Shown piece after piece: positions 16,545 to 26,749 of a DNA stretch of 64,000 bases. A model generated the notes under the pieces. The model had not been told where the DNA came from. It saw only the letters and a program-made list of their open reading frames with translations, and did no database searches. The stretch spans positions 510,446 through 574,445 of the forward strand of contig NZ_LMRZ01000004.1 of the NCBI RefSeq assembly GCF_001428305.1, in the 5' to 3' direction. The stretch is from Janibacter sp. Soil728. Lineage in GTDB: Bacteria > Actinomycetota > Actinomycetes > Actinomycetales > Dermatophilaceae. Numbering within the stretch: the first letter of the stretch is position 1; every line of letters starts with the position of its first letter. A program made the position numbers and the translations under genes.

Positions 16545-17261
16545 ATGACCGACGGAGCCTTCGCCTCCCCCTTCCCCGTCGAGGACCCCGCTGCTCTCGC
16601 GGTCCTCGAGGAGGCACAGTCGGGCCTCGCCCAGGCCGTGCGCGCCCTCGCAGACGTCACCGTGCGCACCCGGGTCGAGGCTCTCGAGCTCGCCGCCGTG
16701 ACCGAGCAGGTCGAGGCGCTCACCGCCCGGCTCCTCACGGATGCGCAGGACGAGCCGCTGGGTCTGGAGACCGACAGTGCCGGCCGTCTGCGCGACCACG
16801 GCAATGCCATGGTCGGCATGCGCAACCCCGTCGCCCCGCCGCTGCGCGTCACCGGCGACGACACCGGCAGCACCACCTGCAGGATGACGCTCGGCGCGGG
16901 CTACGAGGGGCCTCCCGGTCACGTCCACGGCGGGATCATCGCGGCAGTCCTCGACCAGGTCCTCGGGTCGGTCCCTGCCCACCTCGGCCTGCCCGGCATG
17001 ACCGCCTACCTCAACACGACCTACCGTCGCCCCACCCCGCTCGGTGCGCAGCTCCACTGCCGGGGTTGGGTCGAGCGGGTCGACGGGTGGAAGGTCTACG
17101 CGCGGGGGGAGATCCGCGATGCGCAGGACCAGGTCACCGCAGAGGCCGAGGCGCTCTTCGTCGTGCCCCGGTGGGCCCGCGAGCACCTCGACCGCCCGAC
17201 GGGCGATGCGGCGGGGGCTGCTCCCGACGGCGAGGCCGCGCAGGAGCCGGCCACGTCGTAG
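16545..17261 (+). CDS. Hotdog-fold thioesterase, PaaI/YbgC-like
   Basis: A 238-residue protein with one C-terminal hotdog domain (residues about 100-215). GHVHGGIIAAVLDQVLG carries the HGG and following acidic residue typical of PaaI-type acyl-CoA thioesterases; TTYRRPTPLG and the AEALFVVP strand complete the fold. The N-terminal 100 residues are helical and unassigned. AGGAGAG precedes the ATG. The GH13 gene begins ten bases after its stop, so the two are probably co-transcribed although no shared pathway is obvious. Confidence 0.82.
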   Translation: MTDGAFASPFPVEDPAALAVLEEAQSGLAQAVRALADVTVRTRVEALELAAVTEQVEALTARLLTDAQDEPLGLETDSAGRLRDHGNAMVGMRNPVAPPLRVTGDDTGSTTCRMTLGAGYEGPPGHVHGGIIAAVLDQVLGSVPAHLGLPGMTAYLNTTYRRPTPLGAQLHCRGWVERVDGWKVYARGEIRDAQDQVTAEAEALFVVPRWAREHLDRPTGDAAGAAPDGEAAQEPATS

Positions 17262-17270
17262 CGTGGGTGC

Positions 17271-19538
17271 ATGACTGACTCCGACGAGGTCGTGCCCGAC
17301 GCCATCCCGGGTGGGGACCACCCCGAGGCGCTCGAGGTCGAGCAGCCGGGGGCGCCCAACTTCGCCGACGTCTTCTTCCCCGCCCGACCAAAGGCCCTGC
17401 GACCGCGGGCGCGGCTGCGACCACAGGGCGCTCCCTCGGCGGCACAGGTCCGCTCGGGCGAGCCTGTCGGGTCCAACCCGGTCTACGTGGAGTGGCTGCG
17501 TGGGCAGTCGATGCTCCAGGACGCCAAGACGATCGCCGGGCAGTTCAGCGGGATCGGCGCCATGTGGCAGAACCCCTATGCCCAGCCCGACCCGCGTGCG
17601 GCGGTGCAGACCGCCTCGGTGTGGTTCACCGCCTACCCCATCTCGATGATCACCAGGCCGGGGTGCTCCTTCCTGGCCTCGCTCGCCGACCCGCAGCTGT
17701 GGGAGACCTTCCAGCGCATCGGGATCCAGGCGCTGCACACCGGGCCGGTCAAGCGGGCCGGTGGCCTGTCGGGGTGGCAGCCCACACCGAGCGTCGACGG
17801 ACACTTCGACCGCGTCGCCACGCACATCGACGAGCTCTTCGGCAGCGAGGAGGACTACCGCGAGATGTGCCGGGTGGCCGCCGACCACGAGGGCACGGTC
17901 CTGGACGACATCGTCCCGGGTCACACGGGCAAGGGTGCCGACTTCCGCCTCGCCGAGCTGGGGGTCGACGACTACCCGGGGATTTACCACATGGTCGCCA
18001 TCCCGCCGGACGAGTGGCACCTGCTGCCCGATGTCCCCGAGGGCCGCGACTCGGTCAACCTCGACGAGGGGGACGAGATGGCGCTGGCCGAGGCCGGTCA
18101 CATCATCGGTGAGCTGCAACGGGTGATCTTCCACGTCCCCGGTCTGAAGGACACCAACTGGTCGGTGACCGCCCCCGTGACCGGCCCCGACGGGGTCACC
18201 CGCCGTTGGGTCTACCTGCACTACTTCAAGGAGGGTCAGCCGTCGATCAACTGGCTCGACCCCACCTTCGCCGGGATGCGCCTGGTCATCGGTGACGCGC
18301 TGCACAGCCTCGGCGACCTCGGGTCCGGCGGTCTGCGACTGGACGCCAACGGCTTCCTGGGGGTCGAACGCACCCTCGACATCGGTCCGGCGTGGTCGGA
18401 GGGGCACCCGCTCTCGCAGGCCGCCAACCAGCTCATCGGGTCGATGGTGCGCAAGGTCGGCGGCTTCACCTTCCAGGAGCTCAACCTGTCGATCGAGGAC
18501 ATCCGCGACACGGCGGTCGGGGGAGCGGACCTGTCCTACGACTTCGTCAACCGGCCCGCCTACCACCACGCGCTCGCGACCGGGGACACCGAGTTCCTGC
18601 GGCTGACCCTGCGTGAGGCGATGGAGCTGGGCGTCGACGCTGCCGGGCTGGTCCACGCCCTGCAGAACCACGACGAGATGACCTACGAGCTCGTCCACTT
18701 CGCCAGCCGGCACCGCGACGACGAGTACACCTTCCGCGGGCAGGCGACGAAGGGGGAGGATCTCGCCGCGACCATCCGGCAGGAGCTCACCGACGCCCTC
18801 ACGGGCGACGCCGCGCCGTACAACCTCGTCTTCACGACCAACGGGATCGCCTCGACGACCGCGTCCGTGGTGACCGCCGCCCTCGGGCTGCGCGACCTCG
18901 ACGCGCTCACCGACACCGACATCGACCGGGTGCGCCGCGCCCATCTCCTGCTGGCGATGTTCAACGCCCTGCAACCCGGTGTCTTCGCGCTGTCAGGGTG
19001 GGACCTCGTGGGTGCGCTGCCCATCCCGGCGGAAGAGATCGAGGACCTGCTGCGCGAGGGGGACACGCGGTGGATCCACCGGCCGGCCTACGACCTGCTC
19101 GACGTCGACCCGTCAGCGACGGGGTCCTCGTCGGGCATCCCGCGCTCGCGGGTGCTCTACGGGCCACTCGACACCCAGCTCGAGGACCCCGACTCCTTCG
19201 CCTCCGGTCTGCGGGACCTGCTGCACCTGCGGGGCTACTTCGGCATCGCGACGACGCGGCAGGTCGACGTGCCCGACGTCGCCCACCCCTCGATGCTCGT
19301 CATGGTGCACGAGTACGAGCAGGTCCCCGGACAGCTGCAGGTGACGGTGCTCAACTTCGGCGAGGAGCCGGTCGCCGGCACCGTCATCAGCGAGGTGCTC
19401 GAGCCGGGGTCGCGACTGATGGACATGGGCGACGGGTCGGACTTCGGTGAGGTCGACCAGCTGCGGGGGTTCCACGTGGAGATGGAGGGGTATGGCGGTC
19501 TTGCCCTCCTCGCCACCCCACCCACGGAGCCGTCATGA
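17271..19538 (+). CDS. GH13-family alpha-glucan-active enzyme, trehalose-synthase-like
   Basis: A 755-residue cytoplasmic protein with the GH13 (beta/alpha)8 motifs. Region I is [13 protein letters not shown] (about 212-224), region [16 protein letters not shown] with the nucleophile Asp near 358, region [12 protein letters not shown] with the acid/base Glu near 403, and region [13 protein letters not shown] with the transition-state Asp near 468. [13 protein letters not shown] is also seen in TreS-like proteins. A beta-sandwich C-terminal domain follows ([15 protein letters not shown]). The 80-residue N-terminus and the unusual region I (His in place of Asn-His) set it apart from classical TreS. 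No maltokinase or other trehalose gene is nearby. An intramolecular glucosyl transferase or hydrolase is likely; the substrate is open. Confidence 0.75.
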   Translation: MTDSDEVVPDAIPGGDHPEALEVEQPGAPNFADVFFPARPKALRPRARLRPQGAPSAAQVRSGEPVGSNPVYVEWLRGQSMLQDAKTIAGQFSGIGAMWQNPYAQPDPRAAVQTASVWFTAYPISMITRPGCSFLASLADPQLWETFQRIGIQALHTGPVKRAGGLSGWQPTPSVDGHFDRVATHIDELFGSEEDYREMCRVAADHEGTVLDDIVPGHTGKGADFRLAELGVDDYPGIYHMVAIPPDEWHLLPDVPEGRDSVNLDEGDEMALAEAGHIIGELQRVIFHVPGLKDTNWSVTAPVTGPDGVTRRWVYLHYFKEGQPSINWLDPTFAGMRLVIGDALHSLGDLGSGGLRLDANGFLGVERTLDIGPAWSEGHPLSQAANQLIGSMVRKVGGFTFQELNLSIEDIRDTAVGGADLSYDFVNRPAYHHALATGDTEFLRLTLREAMELGVDAAGLVHALQNHDEMTYELVHFASRHRDDEYTFRGQATKGEDLAATIRQELTDALTGDAAPYNLVFTTNGIASTTASVVTAALGLRDLDALTDTDIDRVRRAHLLLAMFNALQPGVFALSGWDLVGALPIPAEEIEDLLREGDTRWIHRPAYDLLDVDPSATGSSSGIPRSRVLYGPLDTQLEDPDSFASGLRDLLHLRGYFGIATTRQVDVPDVAHPSMLVMVHEYEQVPGQLQVTVLNFGEEPVAGTVISEVLEPGSRLMDMGDGSDFGEVDQLRGFHVEMEGYGGLALLATPPTEPS

Positions 19539-19660
19539 GTGACCGACCACGCGTCCGCATCAGACCCCTCGGCGGAGCCATGGGCTGCCTCATGATGATC
19601 CTCTGCTCGATCATCGCCTCGGTGCTCCTCACCCTCGTCCTCAACCTGCTCGTCCGCTGA
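19535..19660 (+). CDS. 41-residue single-TM membrane peptide
   Basis: The frame opens with ATG overlapping the GH13 stop (ATGA at 19535-19538), suggesting translational coupling. The product has a basic N-terminus ([13 protein letters not shown]), then one long hydrophobic segment (about residues 15-40, ending LLVR), and stops right before a hairpin terminator. It has codon use like its neighbours. I do not recognise it. Its position argues for a real small protein rather than a chance frame. Confidence 0.6.
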   Translation: MSDRPRVRIRPLGGAMGCLMMILCSIIASVLLTLVLNLLVR

Positions 19661-19665
19661 CCTGC

Positions 19666-19684
19666 CCGCCCGGCGGCCGGGCGG
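19666..19684 (+). terminator. Hairpin terminator with pyrimidine tail
   Basis: A perfect 8-bp stem CCGCCCGG/CCGGGCGG with a three-base loop is followed by TCTCCCCCCTTCGTC. It lies six bases past the small membrane peptide and separates the thioesterase/GH13 unit from clpP1. Confidence 0.7.
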
Positions 19685-19704
19685 TCTCCCCCCTTCGTCC
19701 TCGG

Positions 19705-19722
19705 GTTGCGCTCAGGGCGAAC
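19705..19722. promoter_or_regulatory. Putative ClgR box for clpP1P2
   Basis: GTTGCGCTCAGGGCGAAC has the CGC-N5-GCG core with the AAC right flank of ClgR sites, the actinobacterial activator of clp genes. The left half-site is imperfect. The region is the upstream gap of clpP1, where ClgR is known to act in related genera. Confidence 0.5.
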
Positions 19723-19817
19723 ACATGCGGGAGGCGGGAAACATGCTGGGGGAGCGGACGTTAGGGTCAATGAAAGTCGTGAACCACGAGAGCAACCGCC
19801 AGAGGGCGGAGAAGCGA

Positions 19818-20450
19818 GTGAGCGTGAGCAACAGCAGCGAGATTGTCGCGGCCGGCCCGCAGGGCGGAATGGGTCTCGACGACCACATCTACCAGCGTCT
19901 CCTCAAGGAGCGCATCATCTTCCTCGGCTCGGATGTGCGTGACGACAACGCCAACGCCATCTGCGCCCAGATGCTCCTCCTGGCAGCCGAGGACCCCGAG
20001 GCCGACATCTGGCTGTACATCAACAGCCCCGGTGGCTCGATCTCGGCCGGCATGGCGATCTACGACACGATGAAGTGGATCCCCAACGATGTCGCGACCG
20101 TGGCGATGGGGCTCGCCGCCTCGATGGGGCAGTTCCTGCTCTCGTCCGGCACCCACGGCAAGCGCTACGCGACGCCGCACGCTCGCGTGATGATGCACCA
20201 GCCCTCCGGCGGCATCGGCGGTACGGCCTCGGACATCAAGATCCAGGCCGAGCAGATGCTCTTCGTCAAGGACCAGATGGCCGAGCTCATCGCCGAGCAC
20301 ACCGGTCAGACGATCGAGCAGATCCACAAGGACTCCGACCGTGACCGCTGGTTCGGTGCGGCGGAGGCCAAGGAGTACGGCTTCGTCGACCATGTCTTCG
20401 AGCGCTCCGACCAGGCCGGCCGCGGGGACGACAACCCCATCAGCGACTGA
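19818..20450 (+). CDS. clpP1: ATP-dependent Clp protease proteolytic subunit ClpP1
   Basis: One of the two peptidase subunits that form the mixed ClpP1P2 tetradecamer of actinobacteria, working with ClpX or ClpC. It is 210 residues from GTG 19818, with GGAG nine bases upstream. The frame is open further upstream (ATG 19725, 19743, 19770), but those starts add residues not found in the family. The catalytic Ser102 is in GLAASMG and His127 in VMMHQP; the DSDRDRW segment supplies the Asp. [17 protein letters not shown] is the substrate groove. clpP2 follows after 31 bases. Confidence 0.95.
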   Translation: MSVSNSSEIVAAGPQGGMGLDDHIYQRLLKERIIFLGSDVRDDNANAICAQMLLLAAEDPEADIWLYINSPGGSISAGMAIYDTMKWIPNDVATVAMGLAASMGQFLLSSGTHGKRYATPHARVMMHQPSGGIGGTASDIKIQAEQMLFVKDQMAELIAEHTGQTIEQIHKDSDRDRWFGAAEAKEYGFVDHVFERSDQAGRGDDNPISD

Positions 20451-20481
20451 GCCCCGACCCGAGAGCCTCTGAGGAGAACCC

Positions 20482-21156
20482 ATGAACTTCGACGCACAGC
20501 TGCGCACCCACCAGCCGGGCTCGGCGGCACAGCGCCCCGGCCCCTCCAACCGCTATGTCCTGCCGCAGTTCGAGGAGCGCACCTCGTACGGCATGAAGCG
20601 CACGGACCCGTACACCAAGCTCTTCGAGGACCGGATCATCTTCCTCGGGGTGCAGGTGGACGACGCCTCCGCCGACGACGTCATCGCCCAGCTCCTCGTG
20701 CTGGAGTCGATGGAGCCCGAGCGCGACATCCTGATGTACATCAACAGCCCTGGTGGCTCGTTCACCGCCATGACGGCGATCTACGACACCATGCAGTACA
20801 TCCGTCCCGACATCCAGACCTTCGTCATCGGTCAGGCTGCCTCGGCGGCGGCGGTGCTCCTGGCCGCCGGTGCCCCCGGCAAGCGCTTCGCGCTGCCCAA
20901 CGCCCGCGTCCTGATCCACCAGCCGGCACTCGCCGGTGGCGAGTACGGCCAGGCCTCGGACATCGAGATCCAGGCCAACGAGGTGCTGCGCATGCGCACC
21001 TGGCTCGAGGAGACCTGGGCCTCGCACTCGGGCAAGACCGCCGACGAGGTCCGCGAGGACATCGAGCGCGACAAGATCCTCTCCGCGGCCGAGGCCAAGG
21101 AGTACGGACTCATCGACGAGGTGCTCACCCCGCGCAAGGCCTCGATCGAGGACTGA
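20482..21156 (+). CDS. clpP2: ATP-dependent Clp protease proteolytic subunit ClpP2
   Basis: Second ClpP subunit of the heteromeric protease. It is 224 residues. Catalytic Ser121 (GQAASAAAV) and His146 (VLIHQP) are present; the Asp lies in the DIERDKILSA region. The first 40 residues (Arg/Pro-rich) are probably a propeptide or flexible N-terminus, as in other actinobacterial ClpP2. GAGGAG precedes the ATG by six bases. A terminator follows, so clpP1P2 is a two-gene unit separate from clpX. Confidence 0.95.
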   Translation: MNFDAQLRTHQPGSAAQRPGPSNRYVLPQFEERTSYGMKRTDPYTKLFEDRIIFLGVQVDDASADDVIAQLLVLESMEPERDILMYINSPGGSFTAMTAIYDTMQYIRPDIQTFVIGQAASAAAVLLAAGAPGKRFALPNARVLIHQPALAGGEYGQASDIEIQANEVLRMRTWLEETWASHSGKTADEVREDIERDKILSAAEAKEYGLIDEVLTPRKASIED

Positions 21157-21176
21157 GCGAAGTCGGCGACGACGCA

Positions 21177-21200
21177 GGGCCCCGGGACTTCCCGGGGCCC
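21177..21200 (+). terminator. Hairpin terminator of clpP1P2
   Basis: A 10-bp all-GC stem (GGGCCCCGGG at 21177-21186, CCCGGGGCCC at 21191-21200) with loop ACTT, followed by TTCGTCGTGC rather than a T-run, 20 bases past the clpP2 stop. Confidence 0.78.
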
Positions 21201-21245
21201 TTCGTCGTGCTGGAACCGAATCCCACCCGGTTGCGTCCCACCTGC

Positions 21246-21836
21246 ATGAGACGTGTGCTGCGAGTCATCCTGGTTGCGCTCCTCGGCCTGCCCGTCCTCG
21301 TGGTGACGGCACCGGCGGCCCACGCCTGCTCCTGCGCCCGCACCACGCCGGCGTCGCTGCTGCGGGCCGCGGACCTCGTGGCCGAGGTCCGGGTGCAGAC
21401 CACGAGGTCGGACGGCGGGCGGGTCGTCCACAGGGCCGATGTGTGGCGGGCGTGGAAGGGGCCGACGGGCCCGTCACTCGAGGTACGCACCGCCAAGAAC
21501 GGCGCGGCGTGCGGCATGCACCTCGAGCCCGGGAGGAGGTACGTCCTCATCGCCACCGGGAGCGAGGAGCAGGGGTGGCAGGTCGGCTCGTGCGGGGGCA
21601 CCTTCCCGTACGACGAAGGGGGGTCCCTCGTGACCTGGGAGGACGTCGTCGCGGAGTACGGGGTGGGGACGGTGACCGAGGCCGCCTCGGACGAGGTCTC
21701 GACGCATGACCTGCTCCCCGACGCCGCAGCGGAGGCCGCGCCGTGGGTGATCCTCTCCGCGGTGCTCGTGGCGCTCGCCATGACCGGGCTCGGGCTGGGC
21801 CTGTGGTCGGTGCGGGTACGACGCCGGGGTCGGTGA
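21246..21836 (+). CDS. Exported, membrane-anchored TIMP/netrin-like protein
   Basis: A 196-residue protein. The N-terminal signal (MRRVLRVILVALLG, cleavage near AHA) leaves a mature protein starting CSCA, the N-terminus of TIMP/NTR-like domains, whose Cys-x-Cys is structurally essential in the eukaryotic family. Further cysteines (AACGMH, GSCGGTF) suggest two disulfides. A C-terminal TM segment (about 166-188) and a basic VRVRRRGR tail anchor it in the membrane. No metalloprotease partner is adjacent. ATG 21246 is chosen because the signal peptide begins there; the ribosome site is weak. Function unknown. Confidence 0.68.
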   Translation: MRRVLRVILVALLGLPVLVVTAPAAHACSCARTTPASLLRAADLVAEVRVQTTRSDGGRVVHRADVWRAWKGPTGPSLEVRTAKNGAACGMHLEPGRRYVLIATGSEEQGWQVGSCGGTFPYDEGGSLVTWEDVVAEYGVGTVTEAASDEVSTHDLLPDAAAEAAPWVILSAVLVALAMTGLGLGLWSVRVRRRGR

Positions 21837-21976
21837 CGTCTGCGTTCCGCTGACAGCGGAACAGGGCGACGCGCCCCCTTCGGGCGGTGTCCAATGGAGG
21901 AGGAGGCCGACCCCGTTGGGTACGGTCGAGGGAACGCGACCACAGCGGTCGACCCGGGATGAGAGGACACCCTGAC

Positions 21977-23254
<1,278 letters not shown>

Positions 23255-23294
23255 CCCACTGTCGCCGCCCAGCCACGCCTGACAGGATGTTGTG

Positions 23295-24032
23295 GTGAGC
23301 ACGCCCTTCCGTCTCGTACAGGGTGCATCGGGTCCGCGACAGCAGAGCCCGACGACCTGTGGCTCCGCGTGCGCGACGGTCGCCCGGATGCTCGTGGACC
23401 CTCCCTTCGCCCGCTGGGTCACCGCCGGTGAGGGGCAGCCCGTCCCGGGTGCCGAGGGCACGACCACCGCCGAGCGCTTCGCCGCCTGGGAGCGGACCGT
23501 GCACGAGCGCACCAACGGCTGGCGCGGTCCGGGGGGTGCCCTCTCGCTCGGCTGGCCGCAGGCCCTCGGCACCCCACCGTGGGGGATGAAGCACGAGCTC
23601 GAGCACGGCGCCTCGCGCACCGGCACCCGCTATCGGATGCTCTCGGTGCGGGCCCACTCGCAGGAGTCGCTGCGGGCTCGATACCGCCGACTGCTCGACC
23701 TCGTCGTCGAGGGTGAGCCGGCGGTGCTCTACGTCGGCAACCGCCTGCTGCCGAGACACGTGGTCCTCGTGCTTCCCGGCGATCGACCGGACACGCTCGT
23801 CGTCTACGAACCCGCCAGCGGCACGGTCCAGCCGCTCGAGCAGGAAGCCTTCGTCCACCGCCGGCTGAGCCTGGGGGGCTGGTCGGTGCCGTGGATCCTC
23901 GTACAACCCACCGGACACCGTCGGGTCGCCGCGCGGGCCACGGTCAAGAGCGCGTGGGCGCTCCCTTCGCTGCCTCGAGAGGCCTCGCCGGAGATGTTCC
24001 GCGAGGCGCCCTCGATCAGCTCTTCGCCCTGA
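23295..24032 (+). CDS. C39-like (papain-fold) cysteine peptidase family protein, hypothetical
   Basis: About 245 residues (GTG 23295, or GTG 23292 one codon earlier), no signal peptide. Near the N-terminus, QQSPTTCGSACATVARML gives a Gln and Cys like the oxyanion Gln and nucleophile of C39-like peptidases. Later, RHVVLVLPGD supplies His and VVYEPASGTV occupies the place of the usual Asp/Asn-containing strand. A catalytic triad is plausible but not proven. It begins 40 bases after clpX and may be co-transcribed with it. Its stop codon abuts the valS stop on the other strand (TGATCA). Confidence 0.6.
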   Translation: MSTPFRLVQGASGPRQQSPTTCGSACATVARMLVDPPFARWVTAGEGQPVPGAEGTTTAERFAAWERTVHERTNGWRGPGGALSLGWPQALGTPPWGMKHELEHGASRTGTRYRMLSVRAHSQESLRARYRRLLDLVVEGEPAVLYVGNRLLPRHVVLVLPGDRPDTLVVYEPASGTVQPLEQEAFVHRRLSLGGWSVPWILVQPTGHRRVAARATVKSAWALPSLPREASPEMFREAPSISSSP

Positions 24033-26663
24033 TCAGTTCTTCGGCGGCTTGACGAAGGGGATCAGCTCGACGTCGGTGAGCGACACCTCGTCGCCCTCGA
24101 CGTGGTCGAAGCCACCGGTGAGCCGGCCCGCGGCCCGCAGGTCGGCCTCGCCCACACGCACCAGCACGGCGGTGGCCGTCGGTGCGACGAGGGTCGCGGA
24201 CGTGATCTCGCTGCGCATGCCGACCTTGGCGTCCGACTTGGCCTTGCGCACCTGGCTCAGGGCCTCACCAACGGCACCCAGGACGGCCGGGTCGCCGCCG
24301 GTCGGCAGCTCCTCGACGGTGGGCCAGGAGGCGCGGTGCACCGAGCCGCTCTTCCACCAGGACCAGACCTCCTCGGTGGCGTAGGGCAGCACCGGAGCGA
24401 GCAGGCGCAGCAGGGCATCGAGAGCCAACCGAAGGGCGGCCCGAGCCGAGGCGGTGTCCTGCGGGTCCTGACCCTGACTGCCGTGGGCGCGGTCCTTGAT
24501 GAGCTCGATGTAGTCGTCGCAGAAGGTCCAGAAGAAGGACTCGGTGACGGACAGGCTGCGGGTGTAGTCCCAGGCCTCGAAGCCAGCGGTCGCCTCGGCG
24601 ATCACCTGACGCAGGGCGGCGAGCATCGACTGGTCGAGGGGGTTGGTGACGGAGCTCGCCAGATCACCGTCGACCTCACCGAAGCCGAGGGCGAACTTGC
24701 TCGCGTTGAGCAGCTTGATGGCCAACCGGCGACCGATCTTCATCTGGCCGGTGTCGTAGGCGGCGTCGGTGCCCAGGCGGCTCGACGCAGCCCAGTAGCG
24801 CACGGCGTCCGCGCTGTGCTCGACGACCACGTCCTCGGGGGTGACGACATTGCCCTTGGACTTGCTCATCTTCTTGCGGTCGGGATCGAGGATCCACCCC
24901 GAGATCGCGGCGTTCTTCCACGGTGCGACACCGTGCTCGTGGTGCGCGCGCACCACGGTCGCGAAGAGCCAGGTGCGGATGATGTCGTGGCCCTGCGGAC
25001 GCACGTCCATCGGGAAGATCTTGCCGAAGAGGTCGCTCTCGCCGCGCTCCGAGGCCAGCCAGTCGCCAGCGATCTGCGGCGACAGGGATGACGTGGCCCA
25101 CGTGTCCATGACATCGGGGTCGCCGGTGAAGCCACCGGGCTGGTCGCGCTGGCCCTGCGTGTAGCCCGCCGGGACCTGCGCCATCGGGTCGATCGGCAGC
25201 TGGTCCTCGGTGGGGACCAAGGGGGTCTCGTACTGCGGCTGACCGTCAGCGTCGAGGGGGTACCAGACGGGGAGCGGGATGCCGAAGAAGCGCTGGCGCG
25301 AGATGAGCCAGTCGCCGTTGAGGCCGGCCACCCAGTTCTTGTAGCGCGACTTCATGAAGGTGGGGTGGAAGTCGATCTCGTCGCCGCGGGCCTGCAGCGC
25401 CTCGTTGAGCCCGGCGTCGCGGCCACCGTTGCGGATGTACCACTGGCGCGAGGTGACGATCTCCAACGGCTTCTCGCCGCGCTCGTAGAAGTTGGCCTTG
25501 CGCTGGGTCTTCTGCGGCTCACCGTCGAGGTCACCGCTGGCGCGCAATGCCTCGACGACGACCTCACGGGCGGAGTGCACGGTCTTGCCCGACATCTGAG
25601 CGAAGACCTCGGGCCCCTGCGCACTTGCGGAGGTGCTGACCCACTCCGGAGTCTCACCGAGGATGCGTCCGGCACGGGTGACGATCGAGCGGGTGGGCAG
25701 CTGCAGCTCGCGCCACCAGATGACGTCGGTGAGGTCACCGAAGGTGCAGCACATCGCGATGCCGGCGCCCTTGTCCATCTCGGCGCCGCGGTGGGCCACG
25801 ACGGGCACCTCGACCCCGAAGATCGGGGAGGTCACGGTGGTGCCGAAGAGCCCCTGGTAGCGCTCGTCGTCCGGGTGGGCGATGAGTGCGACGCAGGCCG
25901 GCAGCAGCTCGGGGCGGGTCGTCTCGATGTGGATCGGGCCGTCGGCGCCGTGGAAGGCGACGCGGTGGTAGGCGCCCGGGTAGTCGCGTGCCTCGAGCTC
26001 GGCCTGGGCGACGGCGGTCTGGAAGGTGACATCCCACAGGCCCGGTGCCTCGGCCGTGTAGGCCTCGCCGCGGGCGAGGTTGCGCAGGAAGGCGGTCTGC
26101 GCCGTCGCACGCGAGCGCTCGTCGATGGTGCGGTACTGGATCCGCCAGTCGAGGCTGAAACCGAGACGGCGGAAGAGGGACTCGAAGGCCTCCTCGTCGC
26201 GCACGGTCAGCTCGTCGCACAGCTCGATGAAGTTCTGTCGGCTGACCGGGACCTGGTCAGCGGCCTTGATCGTCTTGGTCGTGCCCTCGAAGGGGGGAGT
26301 GAAGTCCGGGTCGTAGGGCAGCGAGGAGTCGCCGCGCACGCCGTAGTAGTTCTGCACCCGCTTCTCGGTGGGCAGGCCGTTGTCGTCCCACCCGATGGGG
26401 TAGAAGACGTTGAAACCCTGCATCCGCTTGTAGCGGGCCATGCAGTCGGTGTGGGTGTAGCTGAAGACGTGCCCCATGTGCAGCGACCCGCTGGCCGTCG
26501 GCGGCGGGGTGTCGATGGAGAAGACCTGCTCGCGGCCCCCGGCGCGGTCGAAGGCGTAGGTGTCCTGCTCGCGCCATACCGAGCCCCACGTGTCCTCGAG
26601 GCCGTCCAGCGAGGGACGGTCCGGGATTCGGGTGGCGTCAGGGGCAGGGGAGTGCTCGGTCAT
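24033..26663 (-). CDS. valS: Valyl-tRNA synthetase
   Basis: Class Ia synthetase that charges tRNA-Val and edits misactivated threonine. It is 876 residues from ATG 26663. The HIGH motif appears as HMGH (TASGSLHMGHVFSYTHTD, about residue 59) and KMSKS is intact (KKMSKSKGNV, about 599). An editing CP1 domain lies between. The N-terminus (SLDGLEDTWGSVWREQDTY) and short C-terminus are of the type found in many actinobacteria and archaea. No T-box leader is seen in the 86 bp before plsC. Confidence 0.96.
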   Translation of the reverse strand: MTEHSPAPDATRIPDRPSLDGLEDTWGSVWREQDTYAFDRAGGREQVFSIDTPPPTASGSLHMGHVFSYTHTDCMARYKRMQGFNVFYPIGWDDNGLPTEKRVQNYYGVRGDSSLPYDPDFTPPFEGTTKTIKAADQVPVSRQNFIELCDELTVRDEEAFESLFRRLGFSLDWRIQYRTIDERSRATAQTAFLRNLARGEAYTAEAPGLWDVTFQTAVAQAELEARDYPGAYHRVAFHGADGPIHIETTRPELLPACVALIAHPDDERYQGLFGTTVTSPIFGVEVPVVAHRGAEMDKGAGIAMCCTFGDLTDVIWWRELQLPTRSIVTRAGRILGETPEWVSTSASAQGPEVFAQMSGKTVHSAREVVVEALRASGDLDGEPQKTQRKANFYERGEKPLEIVTSRQWYIRNGGRDAGLNEALQARGDEIDFHPTFMKSRYKNWVAGLNGDWLISRQRFFGIPLPVWYPLDADGQPQYETPLVPTEDQLPIDPMAQVPAGYTQGQRDQPGGFTGDPDVMDTWATSSLSPQIAGDWLASERGESDLFGKIFPMDVRPQGHDIIRTWLFATVVRAHHEHGVAPWKNAAISGWILDPDRKKMSKSKGNVVTPEDVVVEHSADAVRYWAASSRLGTDAAYDTGQMKIGRRLAIKLLNASKFALGFGEVDGDLASSVTNPLDQSMLAALRQVIAEATAGFEAWDYTRSLSVTESFFWTFCDDYIELIKDRAHGSQGQDPQDTASARAALRLALDALLRLLAPVLPYATEEVWSWWKSGSVHRASWPTVEELPTGGDPAVLGAVGEALSQVRKAKSDAKVGMRSEITSATLVAPTATAVLVRVGEADLRAAGRLTGGFDHVEGDEVSLTDVELIPFVKPPKN

Positions 26664-26749
26664 GGGCCCGATCTTCCCATTGCCGCGGGCATGCCCACCA
26701 ATCGGGCAAGCTCCTGCCACGGCGCCCTGCCAGACCGTAGTCTGTGGCC

